Positions 7,537 to 18,285 of a stretch of 52,238 nt of DNA are shown here, piece by piece (the stretch's first letter is position 1; every line of letters begins with the position of its first letter). Source of the stretch: Gammaproteobacteria bacterium (GTDB lineage Bacteria; Pseudomonadota; Gammaproteobacteria; Steroidobacterales; Steroidobacteraceae); contig DAHUYP010000087.1 in NCBI GenBank assembly GCA_027315105.1, forward strand, positions 1-52,238, in the 5' to 3' direction. The notes beneath the pieces are model-generated. The model was not told the origin of the DNA. It did no database searches and worked only from the letters and a program-made list of their open reading frames with translations. The translations under genes were made by a program, and so were the position numbers.

Positions 7537-9207
7537 ATGCGGCGGAACGGACCAGTCGTAGACCAGGAGTACGCATTGCGAGACGACGCGGTCATCATCA
7601 CGCACACCGATACCTCGAGCCGCATCACATACGCCAACCAGGATTTCGTCGAAAGCAGCGGTTTTGCGCTCGAAGAATGTGTCGGGCAGCCGCAGAATCT
7701 GGTACGCCACCCGGATATGCCGCCGGAACTATTCACCGACCTGTGGCATACGCTACAGGGCGGCCGGCCGTGGTCGGGATTGGTCAAGAACCGGCGCCAG
7801 GACGGCCGCTACTACTGGGTGCGCGTCAATGTATCGCCGATGATCCAGGACGGGCGCGTGGTCGGGTACATGTCCGTCCAGTTCAAGTCCGGCGCTGCCG
7901 AAAACAGCAGGGCCGCGGAAGCCTACAGCGCGCTGCGCGAGCGAAGGTGCCGTCACCTGCACCTGCGAGCCGGCGCGATCATCAATACGAGTCCGACAGG
8001 CCTCATCCGGCGCCTGGGTCATCTGTCGCTCAGTGCGGGCACGACCCTGTTCATCGGAGCGATTGCAGCGCTTTGTACCTCGATGGCCGTGGCAATCGTA
8101 ATGTCGGGCAGCATCCACGGATCTCTGGAAGCGTGGCTGCTGTCAATGAGCGCGGCGGCGAGCCTGATGGCACTATGCAATCTGATCTACGTGCATCAGC
8201 GCGTGGTGGGGCCGCTGCAGGACATGTGCCTGCGCGGCGAGCGCCTTCTGTCGGGCAACCTGAAGATCGATTTCGACATCGCAGGCGATCCACAGGTGCA
8301 AAGCCTGGGGGCGGTGTTCACGCAGATCAGCGCCAAGGTGCGCGGGGTGATCAACGACACGCTGGTTGCATCAAATGAATTGGCCGCCATCGTCGCGGCG
8401 ATCGCCAAAGCCAATGACAATCTGTCGGAGCGCTCGCTGCAGGCTGCGGCGAGTCTGGAGCAGACTGCCGCAACGATCGACCAACTCACCGCGGGGACAG
8501 CTTCCAATTCCGACAACTCGCGCAATGCCAGCACGCTGGCGCAGAAGGCCTCGAACGTCACATATCAGGGCGGCCAGTCCGTGGGCGATGTTGCCTCCAC
8601 CATTGCGGGCCTGTCGGCGACGTCGCAGGAGATCGGTACCTTCGTCGGCGTCATCGACAGCATCGCCTTCCAGACGAATCTTCTGGCACTCAATGCGGCT
8701 GTGGAGGCAGCCCGCGCCGGTGACAACGGGCGCGGGTTTGCGGTGGTAGCGCAAGAAGTGCGGATGTTGGCGGTGCGTTCGGGTGAAGCGGCCAACAAGA
8801 TCAGGCAAGTCATTGCCGGCTCCGTGCAATCCATCGGTCGCGCCATAGAGCTCGCCTCGGCGGCCAAGGCCACGATGCACGACTCGGTCGACGCGGTGCA
8901 GACCGTCGCGAAACTGCTCGGCATCATCGAGACCGCGAATCGCGAACAGGCCTCGGGCATCGAGCAAATGAATCAGGCGGTACTTCATATCGACCAGATC
9001 ACCCAGAAGAACGCCGGCATGGCGCAGGAGCTGTGCGTCGATACGCACCGCCTACGAAGCCAGTCCGAGCGGGTCGTGCAGGCCGCTTCGGCATTCGCGC
9101 TGCGGTACCGCGCGCCGATCGACGACGCACGGGACGGCAGGTTGCAGTCGCCTGGCCATCGCGGCGCCCGTCTGATGCGTGGTGATCGCCGCGAGCACGC
9201 GGCATAG
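7537..9207 (+). CDS. PAS-containing methyl-accepting chemotaxis protein (Aer-like)
   Basis: A 556-residue energy or redox taxis receptor. Residues about 1-125 form an Aer-type PAS domain ([46 protein letters not shown]), which in Aer binds FAD. Two hydrophobic segments follow at about 165-215, then a HAMP-like linker with no periplasmic domain between them. The signalling tip [22 protein letters not shown] is intact at about residues 375-395. The start at 7537 matches the Aer N-terminus and has GGAG 9 bases upstream. The C-terminal tail is Arg-rich without an NWETF methyl-transferase tether. Ligand binding is inferred from the PAS family, not seen. Confidence 0.88.
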   Translation: MRRNGPVVDQEYALRDDAVIITHTDTSSRITYANQDFVESSGFALEECVGQPQNLVRHPDMPPELFTDLWHTLQGGRPWSGLVKNRRQDGRYYWVRVNVSPMIQDGRVVGYMSVQFKSGAAENSRAAEAYSALRERRCRHLHLRAGAIINTSPTGLIRRLGHLSLSAGTTLFIGAIAALCTSMAVAIVMSGSIHGSLEAWLLSMSAAASLMALCNLIYVHQRVVGPLQDMCLRGERLLSGNLKIDFDIAGDPQVQSLGAVFTQISAKVRGVINDTLVASNELAAIVAAIAKANDNLSERSLQAAASLEQTAATIDQLTAGTASNSDNSRNASTLAQKASNVTYQGGQSVGDVASTIAGLSATSQEIGTFVGVIDSIAFQTNLLALNAAVEAARAGDNGRGFAVVAQEVRMLAVRSGEAANKIRQVIAGSVQSIGRAIELASAAKATMHDSVDAVQTVAKLLGIIETANREQASGIEQMNQAVLHIDQITQKNAGMAQELCVDTHRLRSQSERVVQAASAFALRYRAPIDDARDGRLQSPGHRGARLMRGDRREHAA

Positions 9208-9318
9208 TCCGTAGATCCCGACAGTGGCCGCCCGGGTTACGCGGCCTCGCCACTTGCGCCTGCGGCGGCGACGCCGCTATAAGACTCGCGGCTCACGCGG
9301 CGCGGGACGGGACGCTCC

Positions 9319-11211
9319 TTGAACACTCAACCCTTCGGGACCTGGCGCTCACCGATCGCAGCGGCGGATCTTGCGCGGGCGGCGATTTCGCTCAACTACG
9401 TTCAGAGTCTCGACGGGGTGCCGTACTGGGTGGAGAGCCGGCCGGCCGAGGGCGGCCGCTGCGTGATCATGACGCTGGCGGCGGACGGTGCGCCGGCCGA
9501 GCTGTCTCCGCCCGGGTTCAACGTCCGCACGCGCGTGCACGAGTATGGCGGCACGCCGTACTTCGCGACCCGCGAGGCGCTGTATTTCTGCCGCTTCGAG
9601 GATCAGCGCCTGCATGTCCGGCGCGCAGGGGGCGTTCCCACGGCGCTCACGCCCGAGGGCTGCCGCTACGCGGATTTCGCCGCGGACGGTTCCGCGGCCC
9701 ACCTGTACGCCGTCCGCGAGGATCACCGTCGCCCCGGGGAGCCGCGCAACGCGGTGGTTCGCATCGAAGTCGAAACCGGCCGCGAACAAGTGCTCTTCGA
9801 GGGCAGCGACTTCGTCGCCTACCCGCGCGTGAGCCGGGATGGCCGGCGCATCGCCTGGGTAGCTTGGAATCATCCCGACATGCCGTGGGATGCGACCACG
9901 CTGTACGTCGCGGAGCTGACGCCGCGGGGACCGGCCGGCATCACCGCGGTCGCGGGCGGAACGCGCGAGTCCGTGATGGAGCCGCGCTGGGCCGAGGATG
10001 GCACGCTGTACTTCATCTCCGACCGCTCGAACTGGTGGAATCTGTATCGCTTCCGGCAGGGACAAGTGGCACCGGTGTTCCGCCTCGAGGCCGAGCTCGC
10101 CTCTCCGCTCTGGACGCTCGGCCAGTCGAATTACGCCCTCACGGGGGACGGCCGCGCCGTCTTTCGCTACGGTATCAGGGCGCGCGACGGGCTGGGAGTG
10201 GTCGATCTGCAGTCGGGCCGCGTCACCCGTCTCGAGCTGCCGTTCGCGGGCCTGTCCAATGTCGAGCTGCTCTCGCCGGGCGCCGCGGTCGCGGTCGCGA
10301 GCTCGCCGCGCGCCGAATCCGCGCTGGTGGTCATCGATCTCGCCACCGGGCGGCACCGGGTCGCGCGCTCGGTGTCGCAGCTGAGGATCGACAGCGGCGG
10401 CATCTCCGTCGCCGAGTCCATCGAGTACGCGACCGCGGACGGTGAGCGCGCACACGCCTTCTTCTATCCGCCCGAGAATACAGACTTCCGCCCGCCCGCC
10501 GGCGAGAAGCCGCCGCTGGTCGTCAAGGTGCATGGCGGCCCTACCAGTCACGCCAAGCCGGAATTCTCGCTCGCGACACAGTACTGGACCAGCCGCGGTT
10601 TCGCGCTGCTCGACGTCAATCACCGCGGCAGCAGCGGTTTCGGCCGCGCCTACCGTGAACGCCTGAATGGCAACTGGGGGCTGATCGACGTCGCCGACGT
10701 CGTCGCGGCCGTGCGCCATCTGGTGCAGGCCGGCCGCGTCGATGGGCAGCGCGTCGCCATTCGCGGCGGCAGCGCCGGCGGATTCACGGTGCTGGCGGCG
10801 CTCGCGTTCCACGACGCGTTCAGGGCCGGTGCCAATTACTACGGCGTCAGCGACCTCGAGGCGCTCGCGCACGACACGCACAAGTTCGAGAGCCGTTACC
10901 TTGACCGCCTGATAGCACCGTTGCCGCAGGGTCGGGCCGTCTATGAGGCGCGCGCACCCATCCGCAACCTGCAGCGGTTCACCGCTCCGCTCATCACCTT
11001 CCAGGGTTCTGACGACAAGGTGGTTCCGCCCAGCCAATCGCGCGCGATCGTGGAGGCGCTGAAGCGCAAGGGCGTGCCGGTCGAGTATCTGGAGTTCGAG
11101 GGCGAGCAGCACGGTTTCCGGCGCGCCGAAAACATCGTTCGCTCACTGGAGGCGGAGCTCGGCTTCTACGGTCGGGTGTTCGGCTTCATGCCGGCCGCGG
11201 CACTCGAGTAG
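9319..11211 (+). CDS. S9 family prolyl oligopeptidase-like peptidase
   Basis: A 630-residue serine peptidase of the dipeptidyl-aminopeptidase/acylaminoacyl-peptidase branch. Residues 1 to about 380 form a beta-propeller (repeated strands such as DGTLYFISDRSNWWNLYR). The C-terminal alpha/beta-hydrolase domain has the triad Ser485 (GGSAGGF), Asp566 (GSDDKVVP) and His598 (GEQHGF), plus an oxyanion HGGPTSH. There is no signal peptide, so it is probably cytosolic and trims oligopeptides. The start is a TTG at 9319 with a weak GGGACGGGA upstream; no ATG lies near. This gene begins the high-GC part of the window. Single transcription unit. Confidence 0.9.
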   Translation: MNTQPFGTWRSPIAAADLARAAISLNYVQSLDGVPYWVESRPAEGGRCVIMTLAADGAPAELSPPGFNVRTRVHEYGGTPYFATREALYFCRFEDQRLHVRRAGGVPTALTPEGCRYADFAADGSAAHLYAVREDHRRPGEPRNAVVRIEVETGREQVLFEGSDFVAYPRVSRDGRRIAWVAWNHPDMPWDATTLYVAELTPRGPAGITAVAGGTRESVMEPRWAEDGTLYFISDRSNWWNLYRFRQGQVAPVFRLEAELASPLWTLGQSNYALTGDGRAVFRYGIRARDGLGVVDLQSGRVTRLELPFAGLSNVELLSPGAAVAVASSPRAESALVVIDLATGRHRVARSVSQLRIDSGGISVAESIEYATADGERAHAFFYPPENTDFRPPAGEKPPLVVKVHGGPTSHAKPEFSLATQYWTSRGFALLDVNHRGSSGFGRAYRERLNGNWGLIDVADVVAAVRHLVQAGRVDGQRVAIRGGSAGGFTVLAALAFHDAFRAGANYYGVSDLEALAHDTHKFESRYLDRLIAPLPQGRAVYEARAPIRNLQRFTAPLITFQGSDDKVVPPSQSRAIVEALKRKGVPVEYLEFEGEQHGFRRAENIVRSLEAELGFYGRVFGFMPAAALE

Positions 11212-11265
11212 CGGGCCGGCAGTGCTCGTCGTCGCCGTGTTCGTGAGTCCGGCGCGCACGAGCGT

Positions 11266-11469
11266 TCATGGCTCGCGGTTCCGGCTCCCCGGCAGGGCCC
11301 GCAGGGCCGCCGCACGCCGGATTTCGATGCGGCGCGCCGAGCTCGCGAGCGACCATTCGGCAATCTCGTCGATATGCCGGCGGCAGCCGGTGCAGAACTT
11401 GCGTGCGTCCAGCTGGCACACGCCGATGCAGGGCGAGGGCACCGCGGGCGCGCTCAACGGCTCGGACAT
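11266..11469 (-). CDS. DUF1289 family small protein
   Basis: A 67-residue DUF1289 protein. The family pattern PCIGVCQLD...FCTGCRRHIDEIAEWS is clear: four Cys in C-x3-C and C-x2-C spacing suggest a zinc or iron-sulfur site, followed by the W that typifies the family. Proteins of this kind are 60-90 residues long and have no established role. It is on the minus strand after the BtuF-like gene (35-base gap) and could be the last gene of that operon. Confidence 0.85.
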   Translation of the reverse strand: MSEPLSAPAVPSPCIGVCQLDARKFCTGCRRHIDEIAEWSLASSARRIEIRRAAALRALPGSRNREP

Positions 11470-11504
11470 GTCGCACCTGGGCGCATCGGCGTTGCCATCG
11501 TGGT

Positions 11505-12395
11505 TCAGCCTGGGAGTCCGGTGGTAACCGGCGGCCGCTCGCCTGCGGCCAGAGCAGCCGCATCGTGCCGCGCGGCCCAGCGCGCGATCACCTCGTGAAT
11601 GGCATCCAGCCCGTCGGTCAGGGCCGCCGGACCGGGCTGCAGAATCAACGGCGACTTGATCTCATGCAGCTCGCCGTCGCGCACCGCCGGGATGGCGTTC
11701 CAGCCCGATCGGGACGAGACCTGCTGCGGCCGAAAGCGCTTGCCGCACCATGAGCCCAGGATGATATCCGGCGCGCGGCGGACGACTTCCGCCGGATCGC
11801 CCAGGATCCGGTCCTTGGCCAGCGCGCAGCGCGCGCGCTCGGGAAACACCTCCTCGCCGCCGGCGATGCCGATCAGCTCGCTGACCCAGCCGATGCCGGT
11901 GATGAGCGGCTGGTTCCACTCCTCGAAGTAGACGCGCGGACGGCGGCGAAACAGGGCAGAGCGCTGCCTGACCGCCTCGATGTGTGCCTCCAGCTCGTGC
12001 GCATAATGCTCGGCGCGCGGCGCAACGCCGATCATGGCGCCGAGACGGCGCACGTAACCGAGGATGCCGTTCACCGAGCGGTGATTGCTGATCCAGACTT
12101 CGATGCCGGCTTTGATGAGGGCCTGCGCGATATCGGCCTGAATGTCGGAGAATCCGACCACGAAGTCGGGCTGCAGATCGAGGATGCGATCGATTCTGGC
12201 GCTGGTGAAGGCCGAGACTCGGGGTTTCTCGCGCCGCGCCGCGGCCGGCCGCACGGTGAAACCGGAAATGCCGACGATGCGATCCTGTTCGCCGAGCGCA
12301 TACAGGACCTCGGTGGGCTCCTCGGTGAGGCAGACGATGCGACGCGGATACCGACTCGTGGCCGGCGTCGGCGGCTGCGTAATGGCTTCGCGCAC
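11505..12395 (-). CDS. BtuF-like cobalamin-binding protein without export signal
   Basis: A 296-residue periplasmic-binding-protein-fold member of the BtuF/FepB group (PF01497). Typical parts are RIVCLTEEPTEVLYALG, DRIVGISGFTVRP, ILDLQPDFVVGFSDIQADIA and a C-terminal IHEVIARW. BtuF normally delivers vitamin B12 to BtuCD in the periplasm, but the N-terminus here (start GTG at 12395) goes straight into the fold with no signal peptide, and no BtuC or BtuD gene is adjacent. It starts 1 base after the stop of the acyl-CoA dehydrogenase, in an operon headed by a B12-dependent mutase, so a cytoplasmic B12-handling role is plausible. Ligand is inferred from family and context. Confidence 0.8.
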   Translation of the reverse strand: MREAITQPPTPATSRYPRRIVCLTEEPTEVLYALGEQDRIVGISGFTVRPAAARREKPRVSAFTSARIDRILDLQPDFVVGFSDIQADIAQALIKAGIEVWISNHRSVNGILGYVRRLGAMIGVAPRAEHYAHELEAHIEAVRQRSALFRRRPRVYFEEWNQPLITGIGWVSELIGIAGGEEVFPERARCALAKDRILGDPAEVVRRAPDIILGSWCGKRFRPQQVSSRSGWNAIPAVRDGELHEIKSPLILQPGPAALTDGLDAIHEVIARWAARHDAAALAAGERPPVTTGLPG

Positions 12396-12396
12396 G

Positions 12397-14190
12397 TTAG
12401 AACGCGGCCTGCGCCAGTGCAGCGGTGGCGCCGTGCACGATGGCGTGGGCCAGTCCCGGCGCCTGCGACAGCACATGATCGGCGTAGAAGCGCGCGGTCA
12501 CGATCTTGGCCTGGTAGAAGGCCGGGGTCTGGCCGGCCCGCTCCGGCTCGGCCAGGCGCTGCTGCGCGATGCCCGCCGAGCGCAGCAACTGCCAGCCACC
12601 GGCCACGATGCCGAACAGCTTCAGCAGCGGTACGGCACCGGCGGCGACGCTGCGCGGGTCGGCGGCGTGGTTGGCCACGGCGTACTGGAGCGAGCGCTCC
12701 AGCGCGTCGACTGCGGCACCGTACACGGTCGCCGCCGCGCCCAGCGCTGGTGCCTGCGCCAGCTCGGCCTGCAGCAGACGCATCTGCCCGATGAGCGCCA
12801 GCGCTGCGCGCCCGCCGTCGCGCGCGAGCTTGCGGCCGATCAGGTCGTTGGCCTGTATGCCGGTGGTCCCTTCGTAGATCGTCGTGATGCGCGCATCGCG
12901 CAGGTACTGCGCCACACCCGTCTCTTCGATGTAGCCCATGCCACCGTGGATCTGAACGCCGATCGACGCGATCTCCACCGAGGTCTCGGTGCACCAGCCC
13001 TTGACCACCGGAATCATCAGCTCGGCGAATGCCTGATGCCGCGCCCGCTCGCGATCCTCCGGATGCAAGCGGGCGGCGTCGAGCGCGACCGCGACCACGC
13101 CCGCCAGGGCGCGCATCGCCTCGAGCTGCGACTTGATCAGCAGCAGATTGCGGCGTACGTCCGGGTGACGCAGGATCGGCACCCGGTCGCCGCTGCGTAC
13201 ACCGGCCTCGGTGCCCTGCACGCGCTCGCCGGCGTACGCCAGCGCACTCTGATAGACGCGCTCGGCGACGCCGATAGCCTGCACGCCCACGGCGAAGCGC
13301 GCGGCGTTCATCATGATGAACATGTATTCGAGCCCGCGGTTTTCCTCGCCGACCAGCTCGCCGATGGCGCCGCCCTGAGCGCCGAAGGCGAGCACGCAGG
13401 TGGGACTGGCATGGATGCCGAGCTTGTGCTCGATGGATACGCAGCGCACGTCGTTGCGCGCGCCCGGCGCACCGTCGGCGCCGACCTGGAACTTGGGCAC
13501 CGCGAACAGCGACATGCCCTTGACGCCTGCGGGCGCGTCGGGGGTCCGGGCCAGCACCAGATGGACGATGTTGCCGGCCAGATCGTGCTCGCCATAGGTG
13601 ATGAAGATCTTCTGCCCCTCGAGACGGTAGCGACCGTCGCCGTTCGGCATTGCGCGGGTGCGCACCGCGGACAGGTCCGAACCGGCCTGCGCTTCGGTCA
13701 GGTTCATGGTGCCGGTCCACTCGCCGGTCACCATCTTCGGCAAATAGGCCTGTCTGAGCCGCGGCGAGCCGCACAGCTCGATGGCCTCGACGGCGCCGCG
13801 CGTGAGCATGGGGCAGAGCGCAAGCGCCATGTTGGCGCCGTGCCACATCTCCTCGACCAGCGCCGACACGGCCCGCGGCAGATTCTGGCCGCCGATGCCG
13901 CTCGCGCACGACAGCGCATTCCAGCCGCCGGCGACGAACTGGTCGTAGGCCTGCTTCCAGCCCCGGGCGGTGATCACCTCGCCATCGTGCCAACGCGCAC
14001 CTTCGAGGTCGCCGCTGCGGTTGAGCGGCGAGAGCACGCCGCGCGCGAATCTGGCGGCCTCCTCCAGCACGGCCTGGGCCAGGTCGGGCGAGACTTCGGC
14101 AAACCCCGGCAGGCGCGCGACCGACTCGAGGTCCGCGAGCTCGCGCAGCACGAACTGCATGTCAGCCAAGGGTGCCTGGTATTCGGGCAT
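12397..14190 (-). CDS. Acyl-CoA dehydrogenase, long form with C-terminal domain
   Basis: A 597-residue FAD-dependent acyl-CoA dehydrogenase of the roughly 600-residue class that also contains DmdC. N-terminal domain, then the FAD-contacting MNLTEAQAGSDLSAVRT and IFITYGEHD segments, the middle beta domain, and the catalytic base Glu440 in YEGTTGIQ. The C-terminal about 110 residues form the extra acyl-CoA dehydrogenase C domain of this class. It introduces an alpha-beta double bond into an acyl-CoA. Its place between IcmF (77 bases upstream) and the B12-binding protein (1 base downstream) suggests a short or branched acyl-CoA substrate, such as isobutyryl- or 2-methylbutyryl-CoA. Confidence 0.92.
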   Translation of the reverse strand: MPEYQAPLADMQFVLRELADLESVARLPGFAEVSPDLAQAVLEEAARFARGVLSPLNRSGDLEGARWHDGEVITARGWKQAYDQFVAGGWNALSCASGIGGQNLPRAVSALVEEMWHGANMALALCPMLTRGAVEAIELCGSPRLRQAYLPKMVTGEWTGTMNLTEAQAGSDLSAVRTRAMPNGDGRYRLEGQKIFITYGEHDLAGNIVHLVLARTPDAPAGVKGMSLFAVPKFQVGADGAPGARNDVRCVSIEHKLGIHASPTCVLAFGAQGGAIGELVGEENRGLEYMFIMMNAARFAVGVQAIGVAERVYQSALAYAGERVQGTEAGVRSGDRVPILRHPDVRRNLLLIKSQLEAMRALAGVVAVALDAARLHPEDRERARHQAFAELMIPVVKGWCTETSVEIASIGVQIHGGMGYIEETGVAQYLRDARITTIYEGTTGIQANDLIGRKLARDGGRAALALIGQMRLLQAELAQAPALGAAATVYGAAVDALERSLQYAVANHAADPRSVAAGAVPLLKLFGIVAGGWQLLRSAGIAQQRLAEPERAGQTPAFYQAKIVTARFYADHVLSQAPGLAHAIVHGATAALAQAAF

Positions 14191-14267
14191 GGGCGAGTGG
14201 TCCCCGGAAGCGTCAGCGGCCGCGAATCAAGCCCCGTGCTCTCTTGCGCCCGGACTTCATGCCGGCG

Positions 14268-17200
14268 CTACATGTTGCGGCGGTAGCGGCCGCCGACTTC
14301 GTACAGCGTGCGCGTGATCTGCCCGAGCGAGCAGCAGCGCACCGCGTCCATCAGCGCCTCGAAGGTATTGCCGTCCTCGATCACCGTGCGCCGCAATCGC
14401 TCCAGCTCCTGCGGGGCCTGCGGCGCGCCGCGCTGCTGGAACCGGGCGAGCCGCTCGAGCTGCGAGCGCTTCTCCGCATCACTCGAGCGCGCGAGCTCCA
14501 TGGTTTCGGCGAGCGCCTCGCCGCGCGGATTGCGGAAGGTGTTGACCCCGATGATGGGGCAGGAGCCGTCGTGCTTGCGCTGCTCGTAGTAGAGCGACTC
14601 GTCCTGGATCTTGCCGCGCTGATAGCCGGTCTCCATGGCGCCGAGCACGCCGCCGCGGCCGGCGATGGCGTCGAATTCCTTGAGCACCGCCTCCTCGACC
14701 AGATCGGTCAGCTCCTCGATCACGAAGCTGCCCTGGTTCGGATTCTCGTTCTTCGACAGCCCCCATTCGCGGTTGATGATGAGCTGGATCGCCAGCGCGC
14801 GGCGCACGCTCTCGTCGGTCGGCGTGGTCACGGCCTCGTCATAGGCATTGGTGTGCAGGCTGTTGCAGTTGTCGTAGAGCGCGCACAGCGCCTGCAGCGT
14901 GGTGCGGATATCGTTGAAAGCCATCTCCTGCGCGTGCAACGAGCGTCCGGAGGTCTGCACGTGGTACTTGAGTTTCTGGCTGCGCTCGTTGGCGCCGTAC
15001 TTGTGCTTCATCGCCACCGCCCAGATGCGGCGCGCGACGCGGCCGATCACCGAGTATTCCGGGTCCATGCCGTTGGAAAAGAAGAACGACAGGTTCGGCG
15101 CGAAGTCGTCGACCTGCATGCCGCGCGCCAGGTAGGACTCGACGTAGGTGAAGCCGTTGGCGAGCGTGAAGGCGAGCTGCGAGATCGGGTTCGCGCCGGC
15201 TTCCGCGATGTGATAGCCGGAGATCGACACCGAGTAGAAGTTCTGCACCTGGTGGCGCACGAAATATTCCTGGATGTCGCCCATCATCTTGAGCGCGAAC
15301 TCGGTCGAGAAGATGCAGGTGTTCTGGCCCTGATCCTCCTTCAGGATGTCCGCCTGCACCGTGCCGCGCACGGTGGCGAGCGTCCAGGCCTTGATCTGCC
15401 GGTGTTCGTCCGCGGTCGGCTGGCGCCCGTTCTGCTGCACGAACCCGTCAGTCTGCTGATCGATGGCGGTGTTCATGAACATCGCGAGGATCATCGGCGC
15501 CGGGCCGTTGATGGTCATCGACACCGACGTGGACGGCGCGCACAGATCGAAGCCGGAATAGAGCACGCGCATGTCATCCAGCGTGGCGATGGAGACGCCT
15601 GAATTGCCGACCTTGCCGTAGATGTCCGGGCGCAGCTCCGGATCGGAGCCGTACAACGTCACGGAGTCGAAGGCGGTGGACAGGCGGTGCGCCGGCATGC
15701 CTTCGGAGAGGCGCTTGAAGCGCTGGTTGGTGCGCACGGCATCGCCTGCGCCGGCGAACATGCGCGTCGGGTCCTCGCCGTCGCGCTTGAACGCGAACAC
15801 GCCGGCGGTGAACGGGAACGAGCCCGGCAGATTTTCCCTCATCAGGAATCGCAGGATCTCGCCGTCATCCTCGAAGCGCGGCAGCGCAACCTTGGGCACC
15901 CGGGTGCCCGACATCGACTCGTGGATCAGCCTGGTGTGCAGCTCCTGGTCGCGGATCTGCACCACATATTCGTCCTGCGCGTACAGCTCGCAGGTCTTCG
16001 GCCACTGCTGCAGCAGCTCGCGCGCGGCTGGCGTGAGCTCGGCAGCCTTGCTCGAGAGCAGCTGATCGACATCGGCGGTCGGCTTGCCGGAGCGCTCGAG
16101 CAGCGTCTTGGCGATCCGCAGCCCCTGGCGCTCGCGCGCAACGCGCGTCTGGCGCTCGATCTGCCGGTGGTAATCGCGCACCGTGGCGGCGATCTCGGCC
16201 AGGTAGCGCACGCGCTCGGGCGGCACGACGGCGCGGCCGCGCGAGGAGGCCTTGACGGCCACGGGGGCCAGCTTGCCGGGGCCGATCTTCAGCCCCTGCT
16301 CGCGCAGACGCGGCAGCATGGCCTGGTACAGCGCGCTCACACCGTCGTCGTTGAAGCGCGAGGCCATGGTGCCGTAGACCGGCATGGTGTCGGCGGGCTG
16401 CTGGAAGCGCCCGCGGTTGCGCTGGTATTGCTTGCGCACGTCGCGCAGCGCGTCTTCGGCGCCCTTGCGGTCGAATTTGTTGATGGCGACGAAATCGGCG
16501 AAGTCGAGCATGTCGATCTTCTCCAACTGCGACGCCGCGCCGAACTCCGGGGTCATGACATACAGCGAGGTGTCGACCAGCGGCACGATGGCGGATTCGC
16601 CCTGGCCGATGCCGGAGGTCTCGACCACGATCAGGTCGAAGCCGCTGAGCTTGCAGGCCGCGAGCACCTCCGGCAGGGCCGCGGACAGCTCGGTGCCGGT
16701 GTCGCGCGTGGCGAGCGAGCGCATGAAGATCCGATCGGAGTCGATCGCGTTCATGCGGATGCGATCCCCGAGCAGAGCGCCACCGGTGCGCTTGCGCGAA
16801 GGGTCGATCGAGATGACAGCCACCCGAAGCGCATCGTCCTGGTCGAGCCGCAGCCGCAGGATCAACTCGTCGGTGAGCGAAGACTTGCCCGCGCCGCCGG
16901 TGCCGGTGACGCCCAGCACCGGGGTCCTGATGCCGGCGGCGGCCTGCAGCAGCGCCTGTCGCGCCCGCATCGGATAGGCCTTGTTCTCCACTGCAGTGAT
17001 GGCGCGGGCGAGCTGCCGGCGGTTGCCTGAGCGCAGCGCGTCCAGCAGGTCCGTATCGGCGGGCGCGAGCGCGGACAGGTCGTAGTCACTGCAGCGAATG
17101 ACGTCATCGATCATGCCCTGCAGGCCCATCCGGGCCCCGTCCTCGGGGGAATACAGGCGCGTGACACCGTAGGCCAGCAAGTCGCGGATCTCGGCCGGCA

Positions 17201-17534
17201 CGATCACGCCGCCGCCGCCGCCGAAGACCTTGATGTTCTCGCCGCCGTCGCGGCGCAGCAGGTCGATCATGTACTGGAAGAATTCGACGTGGCCGCCCTG
17301 ATACGACGTGACGGCTATGCCCTGCACGTCCTCCTGCAGGGCGGCGTTGACGATCTCCTGCACCGAACGGTTGTGGCCGAGGTGGATGACCTCCGCGCCG
17401 GAGGCCTGCAGGATGCGGCGCATGATGTTGATCGTGGCATCGTGGCCGTCGAACAGTGAGGTGGCGGTGACCAGCCGCACCTTGTTCCTGGCCTGGTAGG
17501 GCTGCGGCTTGGCGGCGATGGTGACGGCGTTCAT
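14268..17534 (-). CDS. icmF: Fused isobutyryl-CoA mutase (IcmF), B12-dependent
   Basis: A 1088-residue adenosylcobalamin-dependent acyl-CoA mutase with the IcmF order of domains. Residues 1-140 are the B12-binding domain (FDGHDATIN, cobalt-ligand candidate His31; [12 protein letters not shown]). Residues about 190-400 are the MeaB-like GTPase chaperone (P-loop [16 protein letters not shown]). From about 540 onward comes the mutase barrel ([45 protein letters not shown]). It interconverts isobutyryl-CoA and butyryl-CoA, and may accept other branched acyl-CoAs; the fused GTPase distinguishes it from ordinary methylmalonyl-CoA mutase. The ATG at 17534 matches the family N-terminus. The TetR gene ends 7 bases upstream, so they are co-transcribed. 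Confidence 0.93.
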   Translation of the reverse strand: MNAVTIAAKPQPYQARNKVRLVTATSLFDGHDATINIMRRILQASGAEVIHLGHNRSVQEIVNAALQEDVQGIAVTSYQGGHVEFFQYMIDLLRRDGGENIKVFGGGGGVIVPAEIRDLLAYGVTRLYSPEDGARMGLQGMIDDVIRCSDYDLSALAPADTDLLDALRSGNRRQLARAITAVENKAYPMRARQALLQAAAGIRTPVLGVTGTGGAGKSSLTDELILRLRLDQDDALRVAVISIDPSRKRTGGALLGDRIRMNAIDSDRIFMRSLATRDTGTELSAALPEVLAACKLSGFDLIVVETSGIGQGESAIVPLVDTSLYVMTPEFGAASQLEKIDMLDFADFVAINKFDRKGAEDALRDVRKQYQRNRGRFQQPADTMPVYGTMASRFNDDGVSALYQAMLPRLREQGLKIGPGKLAPVAVKASSRGRAVVPPERVRYLAEIAATVRDYHRQIERQTRVARERQGLRIAKTLLERSGKPTADVDQLLSSKAAELTPAARELLQQWPKTCELYAQDEYVVQIRDQELHTRLIHESMSGTRVPKVALPRFEDDGEILRFLMRENLPGSFPFTAGVFAFKRDGEDPTRMFAGAGDAVRTNQRFKRLSEGMPAHRLSTAFDSVTLYGSDPELRPDIYGKVGNSGVSIATLDDMRVLYSGFDLCAPSTSVSMTINGPAPMILAMFMNTAIDQQTDGFVQQNGRQPTADEHRQIKAWTLATVRGTVQADILKEDQGQNTCIFSTEFALKMMGDIQEYFVRHQVQNFYSVSISGYHIAEAGANPISQLAFTLANGFTYVESYLARGMQVDDFAPNLSFFFSNGMDPEYSVIGRVARRIWAVAMKHKYGANERSQKLKYHVQTSGRSLHAQEMAFNDIRTTLQALCALYDNCNSLHTNAYDEAVTTPTDESVRRALAIQLIINREWGLSKNENPNQGSFVIEELTDLVEEAVLKEFDAIAGRGGVLGAMETGYQRGKIQDESLYYEQRKHDGSCPIIGVNTFRNPRGEALAETMELARSSDAEKRSQLERLARFQQRGAPQAPQELERLRRTVIEDGNTFEALMDAVRCCSLGQITRTLYEVGGRYRRNM

Positions 17535-17541
17535 GGCGGCC

Positions 17542-18285
17542 TCAAGGTCTCGAGCGGGCTGCAGGCCGGCTGCGGGGCGCGCGGCGCCGGCGAGGCGTCG
17601 CCGCGGGCGATCGGGCCGCAGCGTTTCGCGGCGCCAGACCGAGATTGAAGAAGCGCACGAAGGCTTCGGCAATCTCGGCGGCGCTCATCGACTGGTTCTC
17701 CCGATACCAGTGGGCGATCCAATTGAGCGCACCGGCCAGCGCGAAGGCGGTCATCTTGACATCGTCGGTCGCGATGGAACCGTCGCGCACGCCGTCCTGC
17801 AACAGCCGCCGGATGCCCTGATCGATCTCGGACTTCAGCTGCTTGACGTGCGCCATCGACTCCGGTCCCAGGCCCAGATCCTGCGCGCGCACCATGCAGC
17901 CGCCGTACTCGGAGGCGATCGCCTGCGCGTAGTGGCGGATCATGTCGTTGAACTGCTCGCGCGCGCAGCGCCCGGGCTGACGCGGCTTTCGAAACGGCTC
18001 GAGCACGCGCTCGAGCCCGGCCAGGATGCACTGCAGCAGCAGCTGCTCCTTGTTGGCGACGTAATAGTAAATGGTCGGCTTGGTGACGTTGAGCGCCGCC
18101 GCGATGTCGTCGATCGAGGTGTTGTAGTAGCCGCGCGCATTGAATGCGCGCGCCGCCGCGCGGATGACCGCCTCGCGCTTGACATGGCGGTCCTGATGCC
18201 TGGCGTTGCGTGCGGGCCACGGCGAGGCCGACGAAGTGTCGTCGCTTTCCATACGCGCCGCAGAGGTCTTGTCTGCCTTGCTCAT
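17542..18285 (-). CDS. TetR family regulator of the mutase operon
   Basis: A 247-residue TetR-type repressor. The N-terminal helix-turn-helix is intact: [47 protein letters not shown]. The C-terminal half is the ligand-sensing domain with a trailing Arg/Pro-rich tail. It is first in the operon with IcmF and acyl-CoA dehydrogenase, and regulators in this position generally respond to acyl-CoAs. The tail after about residue 215 is low-complexity and probably disordered. An inverted repeat at 18353-18381 upstream may be its operator. Confidence 0.88.
   Translation of the reverse strand: MSKADKTSAARMESDDTSSASPWPARNARHQDRHVKREAVIRAAARAFNARGYYNTSIDDIAAALNVTKPTIYYYVANKEQLLLQCILAGLERVLEPFRKPRQPGRCAREQFNDMIRHYAQAIASEYGGCMVRAQDLGLGPESMAHVKQLKSEIDQGIRRLLQDGVRDGSIATDDVKMTAFALAGALNWIAHWYRENQSMSAAEIAEAFVRFFNLGLAPRNAAARSPAATPRRRRAPRSRPAARSRP

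Noticed and set aside
9226-9246. Terminator after the Aer-like receptor (GGCCGC...GCGGCC)
   Set aside because: Only a 6-bp stem with a 9-base loop and no T-run; expected by chance in this GC-rich sequence.
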